DNA of 35,190 nucleotides from an uncultured Bacilli bacterium (GCA_905235635.1 CAJOMC010000018.1:1-35190); one strand, 5' to 3'; counted from the first letter of the stretch, positions 1 through 8,172 are shown. A program made the numbers and translations. Notes: a model not told the origin generated them from the letters alone.

Positions 1-144
1 TAAAGTTTGTTTACTTGATAGATCATACATCGTGTAGATTTGTCTCGGGCCCATATGATGATCGAGGTATAGAAGAACTATTTGATTCTTTTCTTCTATA
101 GAATAACGTTTATGAGATTTGTTCTTTGTTTTTCTTATATACAT
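1..144 (-). CDS. Transposase N-terminal fragment, IS3-like OrfA (runs off window)
   Basis: The reverse strand reads an open frame of 48 codons from an ATG at 144 to the window edge with no stop. A strong ribosome site (AAAGGAGG) lies just upstream. The peptide is basic at its start (MYIRKTKNKSHKRYS) and continues into a helix-turn-helix-like segment (EEKNQIVLLYLDHHMG), the layout of the first DNA-binding helix of IS3/IS150-type OrfA proteins. The catalytic part lies outside the window, so the family call rests on the N-terminus only. A hairpin with a T-run on this strand sits directly upstream (174-214). An unrelated transposase with a small HTH head, or a non-transposase HTH protein, remains possible. 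Confidence 0.6.
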   Translation of the reverse strand, partial: MYIRKTKNKSHKRYSIEEKNQIVLLYLDHHMGPRQIYTMYDLSSKQTL

Positions 145-173
145 TTGGAGCCTCCTTTAAAAATATGTTAAGA

Positions 174-214
174 AAAAAGACAATGAATTTCAATTTTCAT
201 TGTCCCTCTTTTTT
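174..214. terminator. Bidirectional hairpin terminator in the transposase leader
   Basis: GACAATGAA (179-187) pairs with TTCATTGTC (196-204) around an 8-nt loop. On the minus strand the stem is followed by TTTTTTCTT, and on the plus strand by CCCTCTTTTTTA. On the minus strand it would stop transcripts arriving from outside before they reach the transposase start at 144. Confidence 0.6.
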
Positions 215-351
215 ATTTGGTCCGTTTTAATCAAACAGATTCTTTCTAGTGGTCTATTTTCATTTTTAAAATCCCATGTTTTCTCTCATCACTTATACTT
301 CACCATTAAATACTATAACGGTAATAGAAGTATACATGGGAGAAACTGAAT

Positions 352-957
352 ATGAAAAAGATAATGCTTTTTATATCACTATTACTTATATCTTTACTAT
401 CTAGTTGTAGTTTTTTAAGGCCTAAGTCGATTAGTGAGATATATGATGTAATTTCTAAATCAGATAATTATAAGGTAACTGCCATATTTGATGTATCATT
501 TGTGGTTGCTAACTATGTTGCTGAAATAGATACTGATAATGTGCATTTTAAAGGCACAGCGGGCCTACTTGGTATAGGTGGTACTGAAGAGTATTATCTT
601 TCAGTTGAAGATGGTGATACTTATAAGTATACCGTACGTGATGACGGATACATAGAAAAAGAGAAGTGCTTAAAAACTATAGAAGAAGAAAGCGATGTTG
701 ATACATCTTGGTTAGTACTATTTGATGAAAAATGTTATACATTCAATCATAGTGATACCACTTATTATATGAGAGACGATATGCCTATTATTGATGATGA
801 TGGGAATATGTTCTTTGATGCGAAAATCAGAATAGGAGAAAATGAAGAATATTACACTATTTCATTCACAACCATAAATAGTGGGATGAGTGTAAGATGC
901 AGGATTGTTATTAGTGATATAGGCAAAATATCGATAGTTCTTCCAGACATAGATTAG
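352..957 (+). CDS. Small lipoprotein of unknown function
   Basis: This 201-residue protein starts with a lipoprotein signal: basic MKK, a hydrophobic stretch, then a lipobox ending in SSC at about residue 19. It should be lipid-anchored on the outer face of the membrane. The mature part is acidic and beta-rich by composition, with many Tyr, Asp and Thr residues, and has no recognised domain or catalytic motif. The start is supported by GGGAG at 338-342, nine bases before the ATG. The gene stands alone and is followed by a terminator at 991-1020. The general look resembles short DUF-type lipoproteins of low-GC Gram-positives, but I do not recognise the family. Confidence 0.75.
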   Translation: MKKIMLFISLLLISLLSSCSFLRPKSISEIYDVISKSDNYKVTAIFDVSFVVANYVAEIDTDNVHFKGTAGLLGIGGTEEYYLSVEDGDTYKYTVRDDGYIEKEKCLKTIEEESDVDTSWLVLFDEKCYTFNHSDTTYYMRDDMPIIDDDGNMFFDAKIRIGENEEYYTISFTTINSGMSVRCRIVISDIGKISIVLPDID

Positions 958-990
958 ATACAAATAATTAACTCAAAAGATTAAATAGTT

Positions 991-1020
991 GACTTATCCT
1001 AAGCGATAAGTCTTTTATTT
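991..1020 (+). terminator. Rho-independent terminator after the lipoprotein gene
   Basis: GACTTATC (991-998) and GATAAGTC (1005-1012) form a perfect 8-bp stem with a 6-nt loop, followed by TTTTATTT. Confidence 0.8.
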
Positions 1021-1057
1021 ATAAAAGTAGTATTATATGGTATTATTTTTATGAATT

Positions 1058-1648
1058 ATGAACGAGATTATTAAACTATATATATTCGATTTAAAAGAAT
1101 TAAAAGATGATATAGAAATACCTTATTTAACAAATGAAGATATTGAGAACGCAAATAAGTATAAGACTATCATCTCAAGAAAACAACACCTAATATCTTC
1201 TTATTTAAAGAGAAGATTTGTAGGGGATTATTTAGTAAATGGAGATGGAAAGCCATATAGCGCTACCTCATTTTTTAATATAAGTCATTCAAATGAATAT
1301 GTTGTATTGGCTATATCAGATAAACACCCTATTGGTGTAGATATTGAGGAAATAAAAGAAGTAAAAGATGATATGCGTAAATATATCTCATCTAAAGAAG
1401 AATATCTATATATAAAAAATGATAAGAACTTCTTTGAGGTTTGGACTAGTAAAGAATCTTTATCTAAGGCATATGGTACTGGGTTATATGATATAAAAAA
1501 TATTCCAGCTCTACCACTTGATGGAGTAAAAATATATCAAAATAAGAAGTATCGTTCAAATATTATATATTTAGATAATTATGTACTATCAATCACTATA
1601 GAATCAGAAAATAATATTAGTATTCAAAAAGAAGAAGTAACTATTTGA
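1058..1648 (+). CDS. 4'-phosphopantetheinyl transferase, Sfp/AcpT type
   Basis: Enzymes of this family move the 4'-phosphopantetheine arm of CoA onto a conserved Ser of acyl or peptidyl carrier proteins in the cytoplasm. The 196-residue protein shows the family landmarks in order: FNISHS near residue 73, then GVDIE near residue 94 (Mg-binding acidic pair), and WTSKESLSKAYGTGL near residue 129, with the WxxKEs signature. The length fits the compact single-domain Sfp-like class rather than the 120-residue AcpS class. No carrier protein or synthase is nearby, so the partner is unknown. No good Shine-Dalgarno sequence precedes the ATG. The next gene starts nine bases after the stop, so the two are probably co-transcribed. 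Confidence 0.9.
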   Translation: MNEIIKLYIFDLKELKDDIEIPYLTNEDIENANKYKTIISRKQHLISSYLKRRFVGDYLVNGDGKPYSATSFFNISHSNEYVVLAISDKHPIGVDIEEIKEVKDDMRKYISSKEEYLYIKNDKNFFEVWTSKESLSKAYGTGLYDIKNIPALPLDGVKIYQNKKYRSNIIYLDNYVLSITIESENNISIQKEEVTI

Positions 1649-1657
1649 GGTATAACC

Positions 1658-2335
1658 ATGAATGAAATAAGAGACTATTTACTTAATAATCAAGATATAA
1701 AATATCGTGATTTTACCCTTCCTTTACTCCCGAATATTGATCCTAATACTTTTATTGGTGTAAGACTTCCTATAATTAAGAAATACGCTAAAGAATTAGA
1801 CGATATAACTAAAGAAGAATTCTTAAACGCTTTACCTCATATGTATCATGAAGAGAATATCTTACACGCAATGATTCTCTCCAATACAAAAGACTATGAT
1901 ACATTTATTGAATACGTTGATAAGTTTTTACCATATGTATCTAACTGGTCGGTATCAGATACCATCTGTAATAAACATTTAAACAAATATAAAGATAAAC
2001 TCATTAATGAAATATATAAATGGTTAAAGAGTAATGAACTATATAGAGTTAGATATGCGATAAAGTGCCTTATGAATTATTATCTTAATGAAGACTTTAA
2101 AGAAGAACACATACATAAAGTAGAAGAAGTTAAACTAGATGACTATTATGTAAAAATGATGATAGCGTGGTATCTTGCGACAGGTCTCGCAAAGAATTAT
2201 GATTCATTTATTAAAGTAATAGAAGAAAAAAAATTTGATACATTCACTCACAATAAAGCAATACAAAAAGCTATTGAATCATATCGTGTGAGTGAAGAAC
2301 ATAAAGAATATTTAAAAACATTAAAGATAAAATAA
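1658..2335 (+). CDS. DNA alkylation repair protein, AlkD-like HEAT-repeat family
   Basis: The 225-residue, all-helical protein matches the DNA_alkylation_repair family, whose AlkD members remove positively charged alkylated purines. Visible landmarks are GVRLPIIKKYAKEL near residue 34, NWSVSDTICNK near residue 94 and RVRYAIKCLMNYYL near residue 130. It ends with a helix containing KAIQKAIESYRVSEEHK. The order and spacing are typical of the short Bacillota members. A ribosome site (TTGAGGT) overlaps the stop of the preceding phosphopantetheinyl transferase gene, suggesting a two-gene unit closed by the terminator at 2350-2386. Glycosylase activity is inferred from family, and some relatives lack it. 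Confidence 0.88.
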   Translation: MNEIRDYLLNNQDIKYRDFTLPLLPNIDPNTFIGVRLPIIKKYAKELDDITKEEFLNALPHMYHEENILHAMILSNTKDYDTFIEYVDKFLPYVSNWSVSDTICNKHLNKYKDKLINEIYKWLKSNELYRVRYAIKCLMNYYLNEDFKEEHIHKVEEVKLDDYYVKMMIAWYLATGLAKNYDSFIKVIEEKKFDTFTHNKAIQKAIESYRVSEEHKEYLKTLKIK

Positions 2336-2349
2336 ACAAAGTATATAAA

Positions 2350-2386
2350 ACATAAAGGACCGTTAGGATGCGGTCCTTTATGTTTT
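2350..2386. terminator. Strong bidirectional terminator between converging genes
   Basis: ACATAAAGGACCG (2350-2362) pairs perfectly with CGGTCCTTTATGT (2371-2383) around an 8-nt loop. T-rich runs follow on both strands. It ends the AlkD-like unit on the plus strand and the 2401-3221 pair on the minus strand. Confidence 0.9.
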
Positions 2387-2400
2387 AATGCTTGCTAAGG

Positions 2401-2823
2401 TTACCAGCCGTAAGCTGTTTTTCCGATGAGTGAATAAAGTTTATCCGCATCAAAATTTGTATAATATACATTAATAGTTTCATCACCGGTTCTAATTACA
2501 TGTGGGCCAAATCCTATTACTGTGCCATCCAAATAATGGATCTCAATCTCCATAGTATAACCATATAAATATAGCCTATAGGCTTTATAATAAACCGCTT
2601 TTCGAACAAGTCTTTTAAATACTTTGATATCTTCATCACTATCAATAGTATATGCATGATCATATGGTTCAATTACAATATATTCAATATCTTTGGTTTT
2701 AATTTTAGCAGATAGATTTTTAGGGCCATGTGCAATATTAAATACGCAAAGTGTAGCGAGTATTAAACCAATAAATACATATAATATAATTAATATAGTT
2801 TTCTTACATTTCTTTGATTTCAT
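2401..2823 (-). CDS. Membrane-anchored small protein, paralogue of its neighbour
   Basis: This 140-residue protein has a basic N-terminus (MKSKKCKK), one hydrophobic segment at about residues 9-28 and an extracellular tail. The tail carries the motifs GPKN, KTKDIEYIV, YTIDSDEDIKVFKRLV and FGPH. The protein at 2838-3221 has the same motifs in the same order, so the two are tandem duplicates. The ribosome site (AAAGG, plus-strand 2835-2839) overlaps the stop region of the upstream copy, which implies translational coupling. There is no lipobox and no recognised domain. The function is unknown, and membrane attachment by an uncleaved N-terminal helix is inferred. Confidence 0.75.
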   Translation of the reverse strand: MKSKKCKKTILIILYVFIGLILATLCVFNIAHGPKNLSAKIKTKDIEYIVIEPYDHAYTIDSDEDIKVFKRLVRKAVYYKAYRLYLYGYTMEIEIHYLDGTVIGFGPHVIRTGDETINVYYTNFDADKLYSLIGKTAYGW

Positions 2824-2837
2824 ATATAATTAATCCT

Positions 2838-3221
2838 TTATTCAACACCTGCAAGTAATCGTATTGCATCAAAGTCAAAAGTGTTTAAATAAGTTTGTAC
2901 TATTTTACCATCAACTTTAATTGTGTGTGGTCCAAATTTAATTTTTGAACCATCTGTATAGTATACTATTATATCTGGGCCCGCATCCCATAAATAATCG
3001 TCCCTTGGAGCCTTAAAATAAAACGATTTCTTTACAAGCTTTTTAAAGGCCTTTATATCTTCTTCACTATCAATAGTATATTTAGTTACATAATAGTCAT
3101 ATACTATATATTCAATGTCATCTGTTCTAACTTTTGAGGAATGATTTTTGGGCCCAAAAATAATATTAAGAGCACAAAGAATCGCGAGCAAAGCGCCTAT
3201 AACAACATAAATAACTATCAA
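2838..3221 (-). CDS. Membrane-anchored small protein, 5' end possibly damaged
   Basis: This is a paralogue of the downstream protein, with one membrane helix and the shared motifs GPKN, DDIEYIV, YTIDSEEDIKAFKKLV and FGPHTI. The only available in-frame start is a TTG at 3221 with no ribosome site. An ATG with a lysine-rich opening (MKNRHS) lies 22 bases further out but in another frame. If one base were restored, the N-terminus would match the length and character of the paralogue (MKSKKCKK). Either the gene uses a weak TTG start or it has lost its true 5' end by a frameshift or a junction. The body of the frame is intact, so expression is the uncertain point. Confidence 0.6.
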   Translation of the reverse strand: MIVIYVVIGALLAILCALNIIFGPKNHSSKVRTDDIEYIVYDYYVTKYTIDSEEDIKAFKKLVKKSFYFKAPRDDYLWDAGPDIIVYYTDGSKIKFGPHTIKVDGKIVQTYLNTFDFDAIRLLAGVE

Positions 3222-3417
3222 CTTAAGAATGTCTGTTCTTCATATGATGGGAATAGAAAACGAAGAAGAAAACAACAAGATAAAAGCATTATTTAAGTAT
3301 GAAGAATAAGCATTAATGATAATGTAGTATTTTTATCTATATGAATATATACTATGTTGTTTTTATGTTGTTTTTAGGTGAAATCACGGCTTCACTAGAG
3401 TAGGCAAAATTTTTTAA

Positions 3418-3446
3418 TTGACATAAAATTATAAAAGTAATATAAT
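3418..3446 (+). promoter_or_regulatory. Consensus sigma70 promoter of the carbohydrate locus
   Basis: TTGACA (3418-3423) and TATAAT (3441-3446) are separated by exactly 17 bp, a perfect consensus match. The predicted start is near 3453, giving a leader of about 100 nt before the ATG at 3556. No other promoter this strong was found in the next 22 kb on this strand. Confidence 0.9.
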
Positions 3447-3495
3447 CAAGATGAGTTAAGAAGTAACAAGTTATTTTTTATTTTTTTAGAGAAAA

Positions 3496-3511
3496 CGCGA
3501 AACGTTTCGCG
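3496..3511. promoter_or_regulatory. LacI-type operator, perfect 16-bp palindrome
   Basis: CGCGAAACGTTTCGCG is fully palindromic with the central CG and flanking A/T triplets typical of LacI/GalR-family operators. It lies about 43 bp downstream of the predicted transcription start and ahead of the ribosome site, a roadblock-type position. The LacI-family gene at 19834-20829 in the same operon is the obvious candidate regulator. The pairing is inference. Confidence 0.75.
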
Positions 3512-3555
3512 ATAACATTTTAAATATAAAATTTAAAAAATATAAGGAGACATTT

Positions 3556-6500
3556 ATGAAGAAGAATATTAGTTTAATTTCATTGCTATGTATTCTTGCG
3601 ATCGTATTTGGGCTTGTTGCCTGTAGTAAAACTACTGAATCAACTGATTCTACAACTACAGATACACCAAATTCAACAACTATCGATTCAACAACTACGG
3701 AATCTCAAATTACTAATCCAATAACTAATGAAGATCACGTACATTCTTTTGATGAAGGAGTTGTAACAAAAGAAGCAACTTGCGATGAAACTGGTACTAT
3801 GACATTTACTTGTTCTTGTGGAGAAACAAAAACTGAAGTAGTTCCTGCACTTGGACATAACTTTGGCGAATGGGTAGCTGAAGTTCCTGCAACTTTCTCA
3901 TCTACTGGAACTAAAGGATATAAGACTTGTGATAGATGTAACAAGAGCTTTGATGCTGATGGAAATGAAATCACTGAATTTGAAATCCCTGTTGCTACAG
4001 AACTTACTATAGATTTCAATAATCCAAATAGAACAACTGATAATGATGGAAGAACTACAAGTGGAGCATTTTTATATGGCGGATGGAACGGTAGAGAAGC
4101 TACAAAAGATGGTGTTACTGTATATGAGCTCTTTGCTAACAACAATACAGATCCAACAATGTGGTTCCATACCTTTAATCATGAATTATTTCCTGTTGGT
4201 TCTTATGAAATATCTTTCGTTGTTTTAAGAGAATTCGATGATTTTAATACCAATGCGTATTTCTGGTATAGATGTATAACAGATGGCGATGTTGAAATGC
4301 CTAAAACTCAATCTGTTAAAGATGAAATGAACAACGTTGGTACAACAGAATGGGCAACTATTAAAACTTCATTCTACATTGATTTCATTCCTAATATAAA
4401 TGGTATCGAATCAATGCAATTCCATTACACTTGTCCAACTGCTGATAATGGTAGTCTTTATATAAAGAGTATTACAATTAAGAAAGTAGATAGTCCTGTT
4501 CTTGGCGAATGGGTAGATGAAGTTCCTGCAACATGCACAGAAACTGGTACTAGAGGATATTATCCTTGTACAAATTATGATAAATACTTTGACGCTAATA
4601 AAAATGTTATAAATGCTGCAGATTTAGTTATTCCTGTACTTGGACATAACTTTGGCGAATGGGTAGCTGAAGTTCCTGCAACTTGTACAGAAACAGGTAC
4701 TAAAGGCTATAAGACTTGTACTAGATGTAACAAGAACTTTGATGCTGATAACAATGAAATCACTGATTTAACAATCACTGCATTAGGACATAACTATGGT
4801 GCTTGGGTAGATGAAGTTCCTGCAACTTGCACAGAAACTGGTACTAAAGGATATAAGACTTGTACTAGATGCAACAAGAACTTCGATGCTGATAACAATG
4901 AAATCGCTGATTTAACTATCACTGCTCTAGGTCACGACTTAGTAGATGACGCTGCTATTCCAGCTACTTGTACTGAAACAGGTAAGACTGCTGGACATCA
5001 CTGCACAAGATGTGATTATACTGACGGTGGTGAAACAGTTCCAGCACTTGGTCATGATTTCGAATGGGTAATTGATAAAGAAGCAACTTATACTGAAACA
5101 GGTCTAAAACATGAAAAATGTACTCGTTGCGATGAAGTAAGAAATGAAAATACAGTAATTGATATGATAAGTCATGAACATAACTTAACATCAACTGCTG
5201 CAGTAGCCGCAACTTGTACAGAGGCTGGTTCAAAAGCTTATTATACTTGTACAGTATGTGGCAAATATTTCAGTGATGCTGAAGGACAACTTGAAATTGC
5301 TGATTTAGAAACTTATCTTCCAGTTGCTGCATTAGGTCATAACTTTGGTGCTTGGGTAGCAGTAGTTCCTGCAACTTGCACAGAAACTGGTACTTTAGGA
5401 CACAAGACTTGTGATAGATGTAACAAGAACTTTGCTGAAGATGATAAAGAAATAACTAATTTAACTATCGCTGCATTAGGCCATAATCTAGTAGACGACG
5501 CTGCTGTAGCTCCTACATGTACTGAAAATGGTAAGACTGCTGGACATCACTGCACAAGATGTGATTACACTGATGGCGGTGAAACTGTACCTGCACTCGG
5601 TCATAACTTTGGTGCATGGGTAGATGGATCTCCTGCAACTTTCTTATCTACAGGTACTATAGCGCATAAGACATGCGATAGATGCAATAAGAACTTTGAT
5701 GCTGATGATAATGAAATTGCTAATATTATAATCCCAGTTGCTACAGAACTTACATTAGATTTCAATAATCCAAGCACTGTATTTGAATTCGGTGGATGGA
5801 ATACAAGAACTACAACGTTAGATGGCATTACGGTATATGAGTTGTTCACTTCTAGTGAAAACACAGATCCAACAATGTGGTTACAAATAAAGAATGAATC
5901 ATTCCCTGCTGGAACATATGAATTTACTGTAACAGCTAAAAGAGAAAAAACAGATTTCAATACTACATCATATTCATATTATGAATATAATAAATCTACT
6001 GGTGGAACTGGAGATGGAACAGTAGATACTGTTCAAGGTGTAAATAATCTTACAACTGAATATGGAACATATACATTTACTATCTCAATTATGTATATAA
6101 ATGGTGCAGCTTCTTTAAAACTTGCTCATATACACTACACTTGTCCAAAAGCTGATTGTGGAAGTATGTATATTAAGAGCGTTAAAATTGAAAAAGTTGC
6201 AGATGTTCCTCCAACATTTAACGATGTATATCTCGAATTTAATGGAAGACATACTGAATCAAAAGTAGTTTACAATGGATTTAATACAGATGGTGTTCAT
6301 GCTTTAGATATTTGTGAAGCAAGTAGCGACCCTGCAATGTGGGGAAAAGTTAATGGCCTCGAAGCAGGAAAGAAATATAATTTTGCGATTACTTTATATA
6401 AAGCACCTAATTATCCTGCATCAACTAATTCACAGTTTAAATATATTTACTATAAAAATGGTGGTACTACAGAAGTAGTTGTAATAAACATCGCAAATGA

Positions 6501-7146
6501 AGTTAATAGTCATAATGTATGCGAATTCTTTACTGTTAATTGTGTCGTTGATTTAACTGTTGAAGGATGCACTGGACTTGAATCATTCCATGTACATACT
6601 GATGATTATGTTCAAGGCAAATATAATGAATTTATCAGCATGTTAATGATTGATAAAATTGTTGTAACAGAAATTGGTGGAGATTCAGGTACAAGAGAAC
6701 TTGACTTTAATGGTAAAACAACAGGATTTGGAGATTTTGGTGGATGGACTACTGAATATCTATACGAACTCAGAGCTGACCAAAATAACTGTGACCCAAC
6801 AATGCATATTTCAAGTATAGAGAATATGGCTCTTGGTAAATATCAATTGACATTTGCTGTACTTAAGACATTTGATGAAACAGTTAACACACCAAGATTA
6901 CAATATAACTACTTTACTTTAACTGGATCTGAGGCAGTTTCGATAGATTTAACTCAACAGTTTGCTGAACATTCTATTGGTGAATGGTTTGATGTAACTG
7001 TAGTAATTGATTTATCTATGGAAGGATGTAGAGGCCTTGACTTCATCCAGTTACATTATGCTCAAACTTGGGAAGCAAATAGATATAGTGAATATCATGG
7101 AAGTATCTTCATTAGATCTATCAAAGTAAAAGAAATAACAGAATAA
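3556..7146 (+). CDS. Large multi-modular surface lipoprotein, probable glycan binder
   Basis: The 1196-residue protein has a lipoprotein signal (lipobox GLVAC near residue 23) and a Ser/Thr-rich linker. It then carries two sets of Cys-rich repeats (about residues 66-145 and 315-728) and four related modules. The modules (about 146-315, 729-883, 889-1040, 1045-1195) each hold an F-N or F-G-G start, a DPxM[WH] motif (near 200, 771, 925, 1080), an H-x-H-Y or H-V-H pair and a closing S-[ML/IF]-x-I-[KR]-x-[IV] strand. They look like beta-sandwich carbohydrate-binding modules but match no family I can name. The Cys repeats follow the pattern GH-NxGxW-(20 or so)-CTExGTKG-C-x2-C. As first gene behind the promoter it is probably the most abundant product. 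AAGGAG precedes the start by six bases. Binding function is inferred. Confidence 0.8.
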   Translation: MKKNISLISLLCILAIVFGLVACSKTTESTDSTTTDTPNSTTIDSTTTESQITNPITNEDHVHSFDEGVVTKEATCDETGTMTFTCSCGETKTEVVPALGHNFGEWVAEVPATFSSTGTKGYKTCDRCNKSFDADGNEITEFEIPVATELTIDFNNPNRTTDNDGRTTSGAFLYGGWNGREATKDGVTVYELFANNNTDPTMWFHTFNHELFPVGSYEISFVVLREFDDFNTNAYFWYRCITDGDVEMPKTQSVKDEMNNVGTTEWATIKTSFYIDFIPNINGIESMQFHYTCPTADNGSLYIKSITIKKVDSPVLGEWVDEVPATCTETGTRGYYPCTNYDKYFDANKNVINAADLVIPVLGHNFGEWVAEVPATCTETGTKGYKTCTRCNKNFDADNNEITDLTITALGHNYGAWVDEVPATCTETGTKGYKTCTRCNKNFDADNNEIADLTITALGHDLVDDAAIPATCTETGKTAGHHCTRCDYTDGGETVPALGHDFEWVIDKEATYTETGLKHEKCTRCDEVRNENTVIDMISHEHNLTSTAAVAATCTEAGSKAYYTCTVCGKYFSDAEGQLEIADLETYLPVAALGHNFGAWVAVVPATCTETGTLGHKTCDRCNKNFAEDDKEITNLTIAALGHNLVDDAAVAPTCTENGKTAGHHCTRCDYTDGGETVPALGHNFGAWVDGSPATFLSTGTIAHKTCDRCNKNFDADDNEIANIIIPVATELTLDFNNPSTVFEFGGWNTRTTTLDGITVYELFTSSENTDPTMWLQIKNESFPAGTYEFTVTAKREKTDFNTTSYSYYEYNKSTGGTGDGTVDTVQGVNNLTTEYGTYTFTISIMYINGAASLKLAHIHYTCPKADCGSMYIKSVKIEKVADVPPTFNDVYLEFNGRHTESKVVYNGFNTDGVHALDICEASSDPAMWGKVNGLEAGKKYNFAITLYKAPNYPASTNSQFKYIYYKNGGTTEVVVINIANEVNSHNVCEFFTVNCVVDLTVEGCTGLESFHVHTDDYVQGKYNEFISMLMIDKIVVTEIGGDSGTRELDFNGKTTGFGDFGGWTTEYLYELRADQNNCDPTMHISSIENMALGKYQLTFAVLKTFDETVNTPRLQYNYFTLTGSEAVSIDLTQQFAEHSIGEWFDVTVVIDLSMEGCRGLDFIQLHYAQTWEANRYSEYHGSIFIRSIKVKEITE
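3735..5740 (+). repeat. Eleven Cys-rich tandem protein repeats, split in two blocks
   Basis: About 35-50-residue repeats encode the recurring core PATCTETGTKGYKTC followed by a C-x2-C partner and a DADxNEI tail. Two copies lie at 3735-3990 and nine at about 4495-5740, separated by the first beta-sandwich-like module. Several neighbouring copies are near-identical at the DNA level (for example 4660-4790 against 4800-4925), so unequal recombination could change copy number. Two copies carry Phe and one Tyr in place of the first Cys. Confidence 0.85.
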
Positions 7147-7210
7147 TTATTTAAAATTATGGATAAGTAGGGCTTAAATGCTCTACTTATCCAAAACAAA
7201 TGGAATTTAT

Positions 7211-8128
7211 ATGATACTAACAGTTACGCTCAATGCATCAATGGATAAAAAATATGTAATTGATAAGATTGAATACGATGAAGTAAATAGAATTAAAGAA
7301 GTCGAAAATAGTGCAGGAGGCAAAGGACTGAATGTATCTAGAGTTTTAAAAATTACAGGCTCTAATGTAATCGCAACGGGATTTGTTGGAGGACATATAG
7401 GTGATTATATTATTGATTCACTTAATAAATATGAAATTAAAAATGATTTCGTTAAAGTAAAAGATGAATCAAGATGTTGTATTAATTTAATCAATTTATC
7501 TGATATGTCTCAAACCGAATATTTAGAACCTGGATTTATTCTTGATGAAGATGATATTAATAGATTTATTGAGAAATATAATAGCTTATTAGACTTAAGT
7601 GATATTGTTATCTTAAGTGGTAGCGCACCTAAAGGAGCACCTAAAGATATTTATAAAACATTAGTTGAAATCGCTAATAACAAGAATAAAAAAACGATAC
7701 TTGATGTAAGTGGAGAATATTTAAAATATGGAATTCTTGCGAAACCATATGCGATTAAGCCTAATAAAAAAGAACTAGAAGATTTAGTTCAAAAGAAAAT
7801 AAATAATTTTGATGATTTAAAAGAAATAGCGAATACAATTATTTTAAAAGGAATAGACGTATGCCTGGTTTCTTGTGGGGCAGAAGGAATATATGCCTTT
7901 ACAAAAGAAGAAACATATTTCAAAAAAGCACCAAAAATTAATTTAAAAAACGCAACAGGAAGTGGAGATTCAAGCGTTGCAGGATTTGCATCAGGACTTG
8001 AACAAAATCTTAGTATTGATGAATCTTTAAAACTCGCTGTTGCATATGGCAGCGCTAATGCTATGGAAGATAAAACAGGTTTTGTAAGTCCTGAAGTAAT
8101 TGAAGAACTTTTAAAGAAAATAGAATAA
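7211..8128 (+). CDS. PfkB-family sugar-phosphate kinase (FruK/LacC type)
   Basis: This cytoplasmic kinase (305 residues) belongs to the 1-phosphofructokinase/tagatose-6-phosphate kinase branch, which makes ketose 1,6-bisphosphates from monophosphates with ATP. Evidence is the opening MILTVTLNASMDK, the first PfkB signature AGGKGLNVSRVL near residues 35-46, and the second signature with TGSGDSSVAGF, where D253 is the expected catalytic base. A longer reading frame begins at 7178, but the family opening places the start at 7211, with GGA six to eight bases upstream. A hairpin (7161-7192) separates it from the lipoprotein gene. With a GatD-like dehydrogenase downstream and an aldolase at the locus end, tagatose 6-phosphate or fructose 1-phosphate are the likeliest substrates. 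Sequence alone does not choose between them. Confidence 0.88.
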   Translation: MILTVTLNASMDKKYVIDKIEYDEVNRIKEVENSAGGKGLNVSRVLKITGSNVIATGFVGGHIGDYIIDSLNKYEIKNDFVKVKDESRCCINLINLSDMSQTEYLEPGFILDEDDINRFIEKYNSLLDLSDIVILSGSAPKGAPKDIYKTLVEIANNKNKKTILDVSGEYLKYGILAKPYAIKPNKKELEDLVQKKINNFDDLKEIANTIILKGIDVCLVSCGAEGIYAFTKEETYFKKAPKINLKNATGSGDSSVAGFASGLEQNLSIDESLKLAVAYGSANAMEDKTGFVSPEVIEELLKKIE

Positions 8129-8172
8129 CATAAGAAAATAATTAATAAAAAAATATAAGGAAGGAAATTAAA

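Noticed and set aside
3353-3376. Direct repeat of TATGTTGTTTT as a regulatory iteron
   Set aside because: Only two low-complexity copies, upstream of the -35; too little to support a call.
3735-5740. Zinc-finger DNA-binding repeats
   Set aside because: The C-x2-C repeats are in a secreted lipoprotein, so an extracellular structural or metal-binding role is more likely.
4043-5960. Long open frames on other strands inside the large lipoprotein gene
   Set aside because: They lie inside repetitive coding sequence, lack ribosome sites and have compositions of reading-frame shadows.
7161-7192. Operon-ending terminator after the first gene
   Set aside because: The stem is strong, but no T-run follows on either strand and the next gene starts 18 bases later.
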